A stretch of 64,000 nt of DNA, taken from the NCBI GenBank assembly GCA_028873695.1, contig JAPPNU010000001.1, forward strand, positions 94,021 through 158,020, given 5' to 3'. The DNA comes from Gemmatimonadota bacterium (GTDB lineage: Bacteria > Latescibacterota > UBA2968 > GCA-2709665). Position numbers and translations under genes: made by a program. The notes beneath the pieces were generated by a model. It had not been told where the DNA came from and made no database searches. It worked only from the letters and a program-made list of their open reading frames with translations. Every line of letters begins with the position of its first letter. Position 1 is the stretch's first letter. This document shows, piece after piece, positions 9,826 through 16,998 of the stretch.

Positions 9826-12177
9826 TCATTCATGTCTTCCCAGGACGTCGACGATGCGCCCTTTCTCATCGACCACATAGATCGGTCCCTCCGCGATGCA
9901 GTCCCCCCAGTGCATCAGATGCTCCGCGACGGGCTTGGCGCTTGCGGGGGCGGGCAGCCTGTATTCGTCGGCCTGGCCGACGTCGACCTGGTAGCCGTGG
10001 TCGGCCAGCGACTGAATGGTAATCCTGCTCAAGGCAACGGACCCTGCGAGGTCCGTCCTGAAGGTTGCTGTCATCAGTTCGTCGCCGAACACCGACCCTC
10101 TCCAATGACTGCTGTCGCTCTCTGCAGGTACCTTTGGGCCACTGTAGTTCAGGCCTCCCGCATCGTCGAAGGCTCGAATCGCACGTGGGCCGGTGAAATA
10201 CACATCGCGCTCTCCGCGAACAAGGTCCAGTGTTTCCCATACCGTCCCAAACCCGAGCACGTGCCCCATCTCATGCAGTATTACGCCCGACAGAAGGGTC
10301 TCAGACATCCACTCCAGGTCGTCCCCGTCGATTGCTATCGCACCGATCTTCGTAACCAGGGTACCCTGATTTCGATTTCTTCTGACAATGCGCGTTCCGC
10401 CTCTTCCAAGCGTGCCCCTGGCGCCGTCGATATCCCCTATGCCAACGAAAATCCGCAGGTCATCCACAGTATCGTCGACGAATATTCGTGCTCCCAGAAG
10501 ATCGTCCCATCGGTCGATCGGTCTGTCCGAGAAATCGCTGTCCGGAATGTCTCCGGTGATAATGGACATCCATCGTGCGGCAGCCTTATGGAACAGTGCC
10601 TTCTGGGACGCGTTGTATCCGCCGCGGGAGGCGCTTTCAACGAAAACGACCTCGATTCGGAAAGGTGACGGTGCGACGGTAACAGACACGCCGCGAGAGC
10701 AGTTGTTTCCGGTGTCGGATTCACCCGTAACCGCATCCACACAGGCGCCGTAGTAGTATACGCCGGCGGACGATGGCGCCGTCAAACCAATCGACGCGTC
10801 ACGGGTTCCTGATGCCGCAAGCTCCCGCAACGTAACCGTGCCAACTTCCGTATCGTTCGTGGAAATCGTCGCATTCGGCGAGCTGTAATAGCGTAGCGAC
10901 GTCGAGCCCGCCGGCCCATCGCCCCGGTTCCGCACGGTCACGTCGAGCGTGAAGGGTTGCCCTGGCGTCGGGGCGTTGTCGCTCACCGTGAGCGCGGCGA
11001 TCACCAGATCCGGGCTGGCTCCGCCCGAACTCGGGATCTCCCTGCCGAAATTCCGGGCAAAAATCAGAAAATCGGAGAATCCGATCCGTCCGTCTCCATC
11101 CAGATCGAAACGCGCGTCAAACCCCGAGTCTCCCTGTTGTTCGCCGAATCTCGACGCAAATTGCACAAAGTCGGAAAAGCCGACGGTCCCGTCGCCGTCG
11201 AAGTCCGGAGAAGCAATCGCATTGAACGTGATCGCGTTCCTTGTCGAAAGCACCTCCCTTGACGTGGTATTCTCGGCGAGCGTAACCGTCTCGATGCCGA
11301 TGGAGAATTCCCGGCCCGTTACATCCGCAATCGTCTCGAATTCGGCGCGCGCAAGAAAACCGGAGGGCGCCAGCGTAACCGGTACACCGGACGCGAAGTT
11401 AATGCCGACGGACCCTTCCGGAAGCGTTAACGGAAACGCGCTGTTCTCGGCATTGACGAAGGCCAGAAGCGAAGCGTCAAAGTCGAATTTGAGGATCATT
11501 CCAACCAGGGGTGTTCTCACACTTGCAGCGAAGACCTCCATCGCGACGGTTGTTCCCGTTCCGGCGACAGTACCCGACGTGACGCGATCGTCAACCTGAT
11601 TGCCCGCCCCGCCGCCGGGTATGAGATCAAGCGACAGAACATCGCTGCCATCGGCGCCGGAAGGCGCGGCATTGAACGTGATCACTCGTGTCGTCACGAG
11701 TACGTCGCTGGACGTCGTGCTTTCGGCAAGCGTGACCGTATCAAACCCGATGGAAAACTCCCTGCCGGTTACGTCGGCAATTGTTTCAAACTCGGCGCGC
11801 GCAAGAAAACCGGAAGGCGACAGCGTAACCGGTGTACCGGACGCGAAGTTGGCGCCGATGGATCCTTCAGGAAGCGTTAGCGCAAACGCGCTGTTCTCGG
11901 CCCTGACGAAGGAGACAAGCGAAGCATCGAAGTCGAACTTCAGAACAAATCCGATCAGCGAGGTCGTCACGCCCGTGGCGAAGACCTCGATGGCGATGGT
12001 CTGTCCGTCTCCTGAAGCCGTTCCGTGAATGACGCCGTCGTCCGCCCGGTTGCCCCCGCCGCCATCGGCAATCAGATCGAGTGAGACCGCATTCGCATTG
12101 GGTCCGGCGATGGCCTGACCGGCAATGGCCAGCGACACAATCGCCACGAGAGCCAATGGAAGCCGTCCTGGAGACAT
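9826..12177 (-). CDS. Double cohesin-like, dockerin-like, CARDB, leishmanolysin-type metalloprotease
   Basis: ATG at 12177 follows GGAG at eight bases and opens a clear signal peptide (ALVAIVSLAIAGQAIAG); length is 783 residues. Two cohesin-like modules come first (about 30-150 and 160-285). They share IAIEVFATGV/VAMEVFAASV, LKFDFDASL and GFLARAEFETIADVTGREFS almost residue for residue. An internal dockerin-like EF-hand pair follows (DFDGDGTVGFSDF and DLDGDGRIGFSDF), then a CARDB-type Ig domain (PDLVIAALTVSDNAP). The C-terminal third is a metalloprotease resembling bacterial leishmanolysin (M8) relatives: HEMGHVLGFGTVW at about H634, with a downstream Met-turn candidate ELMT. A cohesin and a dockerin-like module in one chain would allow it to bridge other exported proteins; that is inference. 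Confidence 0.83.
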   Translation of the reverse strand: MSPGRLPLALVAIVSLAIAGQAIAGPNANAVSLDLIADGGGGNRADDGVIHGTASGDGQTIAIEVFATGVTTSLIGFVLKFDFDASLVSFVRAENSAFALTLPEGSIGANFASGTPVTLSPSGFLARAEFETIADVTGREFSIGFDTVTLAESTTSSDVLVTTRVITFNAAPSGADGSDVLSLDLIPGGGAGNQVDDRVTSGTVAGTGTTVAMEVFAASVRTPLVGMILKFDFDASLLAFVNAENSAFPLTLPEGSVGINFASGVPVTLAPSGFLARAEFETIADVTGREFSIGIETVTLAENTTSREVLSTRNAITFNAIASPDFDGDGTVGFSDFVQFASRFGEQQGDSGFDARFDLDGDGRIGFSDFLIFARNFGREIPSSGGASPDLVIAALTVSDNAPTPGQPFTLDVTVRNRGDGPAGSTSLRYYSSPNATISTNDTEVGTVTLRELAASGTRDASIGLTAPSSAGVYYYGACVDAVTGESDTGNNCSRGVSVTVAPSPFRIEVVFVESASRGGYNASQKALFHKAAARWMSIITGDIPDSDFSDRPIDRWDDLLGARIFVDDTVDDLRIFVGIGDIDGARGTLGRGGTRIVRRNRNQGTLVTKIGAIAIDGDDLEWMSETLLSGVILHEMGHVLGFGTVWETLDLVRGERDVYFTGPRAIRAFDDAGGLNYSGPKVPAESDSSHWRGSVFGDELMTATFRTDLAGSVALSRITIQSLADHGYQVDVGQADEYRLPAPASAKPVAEHLMHWGDCIAEGPIYVVDEKGRIVDVLGRHE

Positions 12178-12244
12178 GAACGATACTCCAATACAGCTTG
12201 TTTGTCGCCCGTTCAGAATCGAATGGAAAATCGGATGACGCAGC

Positions 12245-14575
12245 CTAAGAGCCGAATGCATCGACGAACTTGAAAAAGTCCGCGAAATCCACGACGCCGT
12301 TGCCATCCAGGTCGTAGCGTGGGTTGGTACTGCCGTACGCGTCTGCAAAAAGGAAGAAATCGACAAAGTCCGTCCGGCCGTCGCCATTGAAGTCAGTGGG
12401 CGCTTGCGCGTCTGCCAGCGGCGTGACGGAGCCGACCGACGACCACGGACCTTGGCCGTTACCGGTGACCGCCCGCACCTGCACGTCGTACTGCGTACCG
12501 CCTGTCAGGCCCGTCAACTCGTGGCTCAGCGAACCGGAACCGGTCGTCCAGACGTCCTCCACCACGGTCCAGTTCGCGTCGGTCTTATCCGGGGCGTCGC
12601 TTCGGATGTAGCGCAGATCATACGCATTGACGGTTGAGCCGCCCGTGCTCGTTGGCGCCGTCCACGCCACAGTGATCGAGCCCGGACCCGGGATCACCGA
12701 GCTGATGCCGGGCGCGCCAGGCGGCGTAGCCGTCGAGGGGCCGCGGGTCTGCGTCCGGTAAGCGTAGAGCTTATCGTCAAGGTAATCTGCCACCCACAAT
12801 GTCGTTCCGTCCGACCAGATGCCTCTCGGCTCACTGTTTCCGGCGTCACCCAACGTTTCAACGTCCCTGACCGGGTCATGGGCTTTTGAGGTCGTATCGT
12901 AGGCATAGAGCTTTTCGTCGAACCAGTCCGCAACCCACATCGCAGTCCCGTCGGACCAGACACCCAGCGGACTGACGTTTCCTGCGCTGCCGAGCGCGGT
13001 GAACTCTCTGGCGGGATCCCTGTCCCTGGAAGACATATCATAGGCGTACAATTTCCTGTCGTTGTTATCGGCCACCCACATCGTCATGCCATCCGACCAG
13101 ATGCCCCAGGGATCGTCGTTCCCGGCCCCATCCAGGGTATCAAAGTCCCTGGACGGATTGCGTGCGCGGGTGCCCATGTCGTACGCATACAGTTTCCTGT
13201 CATGTGTGTCCGCCACCCACATGGTCGTTCCATCCGACCAGATGCCCGCAGGCGAGTCGTTGCCCGCCGGATCCAGCGTGTCAAAGTCCCTGGAAGCGTC
13301 GCGAGCCCGGGACGTCATATCATAGGCGTAGATTTTCTCGTCATGCTGGTCTGCGACCCACATGGTCGTACCGTCCGACCAGATGCCCGCGGGGGACGTG
13401 TTTCGCGCGGGGCGAAGGCCTGCGAAATCATTGGCAGGGTCCCGAGCGAACTGGACGGCAACGGGCGTGAGTTCCCACTTCCGCACGTCACCGTCCCCGG
13501 CGCCGGTAGCCAGAATGCGTCCGTCCGGGCTGAAGGATACGCTATGGACGGGAGACTCGTGCCCGAGCGTCGCCTTGACTTCCCAGGTACGTGGGTCCCA
13601 CACGCGGACGACACCGTCGGCGCTTCCACTGGCGAAGAGGCTGTCTCCCGCGGAGAATGCCACGCTGAGAACGCTCGAATTGTGATCCAGCGTGCCAAGG
13701 CGTTCTCCGTCCTCGGAGTTCCACACCCGTACCGAACCGTCCGTGCTCCCACTGGCAACTACACTGCCGTCGAAACTGAATGCCATGCTCCCAATGGTCC
13801 CCGTATGCCCGCTCAGTGTCCGCTGGTGATCGCCGGTTCTGCCGTCCCACAGCCGTATGGTCCCATCCGCGCTCCCGCTTGCCAGCGCCTCGCCGTCAAG
13901 GCGGAACGCGAGACTCGAAACGCTGTCCGTATGCCCTTCGAGGGTCCGTATGTGCGCGCCCGTCTCCGCGTTCCAAAGGCGAGTGGTCCCGTCCGCGCTC
14001 CCACTGGCCAGAAGGTGATGATCCAAAGGACTGAAAACCGTGCTCAGGACCGCGCCGGTATGCCCGGACAGACTCATCCTGAGTTCCCCGGTACCCGGGA
14101 TCCACAGGTGCAGCAGTCCGTCCTCAGTACCACTCGCCAGCACGCAGCCGTCCACGGCGCAATACGCCAGGCTCAATACGGCAGATACGTGTCGCAGCGT
14201 AAGCGTAATCCCCCCGGTTACAATGTCCCAGAGGAGAACCTCGTAGTCGCATCCGCCGCTTGCCAGTATCGGCCCATGGGGATCGAATGCGGTCGTCAAC
14301 ACGCAACCGGTATGTCCCACCAGCGTCAACGCGAGTCTGACGGTGAGATCGACCACGCCGACCGCGACTTCGACCACGCCAACCGCGAGGTCCACAACCG
14401 CAACGGTGACGTCTATGACGGTCGTGGCGACCGTGCCGATGGTCTCGACAACGTCGCCGATCACACCGAAGAGATCGTCAAAGAAACCGTAGCCCGTACC
14501 GGGTATCGCGCATATAACCAGCAATACCGTGAGAGACAACGCCACGGATTTCCAATTGCGCTTTATTTGCTTCAT
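12245..14575 (-). CDS. Secreted WD40 propeller, GIWSDG propeller, FN3, dockerin-like protein
   Basis: Start is ATG at 14575 with GGAG nine bases upstream; 776 residues. A signal sequence (SVALSLTVLLVICAIPG) is followed by an unusual run of alternating Val, Asp/Glu and Leu in heptad-like steps (VIDVTVAVVDLAVGVVEVAV, about 50-85). Seven WD40 repeats come next (GHTGAVLSTVFSP, GHTDSVSSLAF and so on), making one full propeller. Then come five GIWSDGTTMWVAD repeats, one FN3 domain (DLRYIRSDAPDKT) and a short-linker dockerin-like pair. It therefore fuses the two propeller types otherwise found separately in this block. No enzyme motif is visible. A receptor or scaffold role is inferred. Confidence 0.84.
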   Translation of the reverse strand: MKQIKRNWKSVALSLTVLLVICAIPGTGYGFFDDLFGVIGDVVETIGTVATTVIDVTVAVVDLAVGVVEVAVGVVDLTVRLALTLVGHTGCVLTTAFDPHGPILASGGCDYEVLLWDIVTGGITLTLRHVSAVLSLAYCAVDGCVLASGTEDGLLHLWIPGTGELRMSLSGHTGAVLSTVFSPLDHHLLASGSADGTTRLWNAETGAHIRTLEGHTDSVSSLAFRLDGEALASGSADGTIRLWDGRTGDHQRTLSGHTGTIGSMAFSFDGSVVASGSTDGSVRVWNSEDGERLGTLDHNSSVLSVAFSAGDSLFASGSADGVVRVWDPRTWEVKATLGHESPVHSVSFSPDGRILATGAGDGDVRKWELTPVAVQFARDPANDFAGLRPARNTSPAGIWSDGTTMWVADQHDEKIYAYDMTSRARDASRDFDTLDPAGNDSPAGIWSDGTTMWVADTHDRKLYAYDMGTRARNPSRDFDTLDGAGNDDPWGIWSDGMTMWVADNNDRKLYAYDMSSRDRDPAREFTALGSAGNVSPLGVWSDGTAMWVADWFDEKLYAYDTTSKAHDPVRDVETLGDAGNSEPRGIWSDGTTLWVADYLDDKLYAYRTQTRGPSTATPPGAPGISSVIPGPGSITVAWTAPTSTGGSTVNAYDLRYIRSDAPDKTDANWTVVEDVWTTGSGSLSHELTGLTGGTQYDVQVRAVTGNGQGPWSSVGSVTPLADAQAPTDFNGDGRTDFVDFFLFADAYGSTNPRYDLDGNGVVDFADFFKFVDAFGS

Positions 14576-14618
14576 TGCGAACACTCCGTTAGTCCACACT
14601 GTATGCGCATACGTTCAT

Positions 14619-15680
14619 CTACCTGCCGCCAACTCTCGCGCCAAGCCCGACCAGAAGCGAGAAGTCATTGACCTCGTCGTCGAACCATCTCCGATACTGC
14701 CCCTCCGCGCGCAAAAGGAACGCGGCGCCCGCGCGAAGCTGGTAACCCACGCCGCCCCCGGCGGAAAAGTCGGCCTCAGCCTCCCGCTCATTTACGTCGA
14801 GAACCAGAACCGCGCCGTTGCACAGAAGATAGGGCCCTGAGTCCGCGTTGTCCCTGAGAGAGAACAGGGCGCGCCCCCCGAGATTGAGGGACGTGGTACG
14901 TATCGTGCTCCCGGAACTCCGTCCAATGTTGATTTCCGGCCCGACGGACATTCTGGCGCTCGGAAACCAGGAGAGGTAAATCGATGGATTGCCCAGCACC
15001 CCGGACGTGGGGGAACCCGGCGCCGCCATCATAACGATGCTGTCGTCGTCCGAGGAGATACGCGAAAACCCGAATCGCGTTCCGATTTCATATAGCGGAC
15101 CGCCGATACTCGATACTTCCCCGCCGCCGCCTGATTGCGCCCCAAGGCCGAAAAGAAGGGAGAAATCATCGACGCCGTCGTCGAACCAGCGCCGGTAGCG
15201 TCCCTCCGCCCGAAGAACGAAAGCCGGACCCAGACGCCGTCGATATCCCAGGCCCCCGCCAACCGCAAGGTCGGTCACCGAGGGGCGTTCGCGAAGATCA
15301 AAATGCCGCAAGGCGCCCTGACACAACACATAGAGACCGGACCTTGCGGTTCCCAGCGGAAAGTACGTGCCGCGACCTCCAAAGTAGAGCGATGTGATTC
15401 CAAATACGTCTCCCGCTGTCCGCCCGGCGCTGAACTCCGAACCGACCGACATGCGCGCAACCGGAAACCACGAGACGTAGAGCGAAGGGATGCCCGGGAT
15501 GCCCAACGTCGGAGAACTCGGCAAACCGATTACGGTGGCCCCTTCGCCATCGGAGGCATGATGGGTGAGTCCGAACAGCGTACCCACCTCGAACCCGCGA
15601 ATCGATTCCGTTTCCCGTGCAGAACCGGATCCGGCCAGTACCAAAAAAACCACGCACCCTATTGCCACAGGACGCAGCAT
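14619..15680 (-). CDS. Outer-membrane beta-barrel protein with internal duplication
   Basis: This 353-residue protein has a strong ribosome site (GGAGGA, spacing six) and a signal peptide ending near SGSA. The mature chain consists of two similar halves of about 165 residues. Each half runs GxxFGxT/S...SPTxGxxGxPSxYxSWFPxARMSVG...LRAEGxYRRWFDD...DFSLLxGLGA. Alternating polar and hydrophobic strands with aromatic ends suggest outer-membrane beta-barrel hairpins, so either one larger barrel or two small tandem barrels. It has no dockerin-like module, unlike its neighbours. A porin-like or anchoring role is possible; the function is not known. Confidence 0.75.
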   Translation of the reverse strand: MLRPVAIGCVVFLVLAGSGSARETESIRGFEVGTLFGLTHHASDGEGATVIGLPSSPTLGIPGIPSLYVSWFPVARMSVGSEFSAGRTAGDVFGITSLYFGGRGTYFPLGTARSGLYVLCQGALRHFDLRERPSVTDLAVGGGLGYRRRLGPAFVLRAEGRYRRWFDDGVDDFSLLFGLGAQSGGGGEVSSIGGPLYEIGTRFGFSRISSDDDSIVMMAAPGSPTSGVLGNPSIYLSWFPSARMSVGPEINIGRSSGSTIRTTSLNLGGRALFSLRDNADSGPYLLCNGAVLVLDVNEREAEADFSAGGGVGYQLRAGAAFLLRAEGQYRRWFDDEVNDFSLLVGLGARVGGR

Positions 15681-15739
15681 ACATTCCTCCGGTGGGCGAT
15701 CTTGAGTCTGTTCAAGCGGCGAAGGGTCGGCTTATGCAG

Positions 15740-16948
15740 CTACGTACCGAATGCATCGACAAACCTGAAGAAGTCAGCGAAATCCACCCTGCCGTTGCCA
15801 TCCAGGTCGAATCTGGCGTCTGTGCTGCCGTACGCGTCGGCAAAGAGGAAGAAGTCGATAAAGTCGGTCCTTCCATCGCCGTTGAAATCGGTCGTCGCCG
15901 GCGCTTGCACCATGGTCGTTACGGCATGCGTCACCGACCAGGGGCCTTCACCGGTGCCGCTGACCGCACGCACCTGAACGTCGTACCTCCGGCCGCCGGC
16001 CAGGCCGCTGACGCTGTAACTCAGCGCCCCTGAACCGGTCGTCCAGACGTCTTCGACCAGGGTCCAGTTCGCGTCGGCCTTGTCGGGGGCGTCGCTGTGG
16101 ATGTAGCGCAGATCGTAGGCGGTCACGGCAGGACCTCCGGTACTCGATGGCGCCGCCCAGGTCAGGTTGAACGAGCCGCGGCCGGCCGTCAACAAAAGTA
16201 TGGCGGGCGCCGTTGTGGCGGTATTTCGGGGCGGCATATCGTAGGCGTATATCTTGTGGTCGAAGTCGTCCGCCACCCACATCGTCGTACCGTCCGACCA
16301 GATTCCCGTCGGGCTGTCGTTTCCCGCGTCGTCCAGCGTATCGATGTCTTTGCCGGGAACCCGAACCCCCGACGTCAGACTGTAGGCGTAGACGCGGGCG
16401 TCAAAGCCATCCGCCACCCACATCGTCGCGCCGTCCGACCAGATGCCCTCCGGGTTGTCGTTCCCAGCAGATTCCAGCGTATTGATGTCCTTGGCGGGGT
16501 CACGAGCCCGGGTGGCCAGGGTGTACGCAAAGATCTTCTCTCCGAACCACGGATCGTCCGCCACCCATATCGTCGTACCGTCGGACCAGATGCCCTCCGG
16601 CTCACCGTTTCCGGCATCAACCAGCGTATCGAAATCCTTCCCGGGGTCCCGATCACCGGAGACCATGGCGTACGCATAAATCTTCTCGTCGCCCCCGAAC
16701 TGGTCATCCGCCACCCACATTGTCGTACCATCCGACCAGATGCCCTCAGGCTCGTCGTTTCCGGCCGCGCCCAGTGTATTGATGTCTTTGGCGGAGTCCC
16801 GGTCACAACACGCGGCCAGGGTCATCTTCGGCGACTCGCCCGCGTTTCCGTCCTCGCCGCCGCTGCCCGCACGCGAATAACCGACTACTGCCGGCAGCAA
16901 CGCCAGAATCCATACGATGTGCTGTCGTAGGCAGGCATTGCGAATCAT
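15740..16948 (-). CDS. Secreted GIWSDG-repeat propeller, FN3, dockerin-like protein (four repeats)
   Basis: A 402-residue protein of the same design as that at 4195-5559. A leader with a hydrophobic core (HIVWILALLPAVVGYSRAG) precedes four GIWSDGTTMWVAD repeats of ~49 residues, one FN3 domain (DLRYIHSDAPDKA, AVSGTGEGPWS) and a C-terminal short-linker dockerin-like pair (DFNGDGRTDFIDFFLFADAY and DLDGNGRVDFADFFRFVDAF). Both proteins share an odd CC[DA]RD..KDI. motif just before the first repeat. No clear Shine-Dalgarno precedes the ATG. The repeat number differs (four here, five in the relatives), which argues for recent repeat gain or loss. Confidence 0.82.
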   Translation of the reverse strand: MIRNACLRQHIVWILALLPAVVGYSRAGSGGEDGNAGESPKMTLAACCDRDSAKDINTLGAAGNDEPEGIWSDGTTMWVADDQFGGDEKIYAYAMVSGDRDPGKDFDTLVDAGNGEPEGIWSDGTTIWVADDPWFGEKIFAYTLATRARDPAKDINTLESAGNDNPEGIWSDGATMWVADGFDARVYAYSLTSGVRVPGKDIDTLDDAGNDSPTGIWSDGTTMWVADDFDHKIYAYDMPPRNTATTAPAILLLTAGRGSFNLTWAAPSSTGGPAVTAYDLRYIHSDAPDKADANWTLVEDVWTTGSGALSYSVSGLAGGRRYDVQVRAVSGTGEGPWSVTHAVTTMVQAPATTDFNGDGRTDFIDFFLFADAYGSTDARFDLDGNGRVDFADFFRFVDAFGT

Positions 16949-16998
16949 TGCTTTATACCACTAAGCATGGTCTATTTCCCGATCCCTTTTACCGGCGT

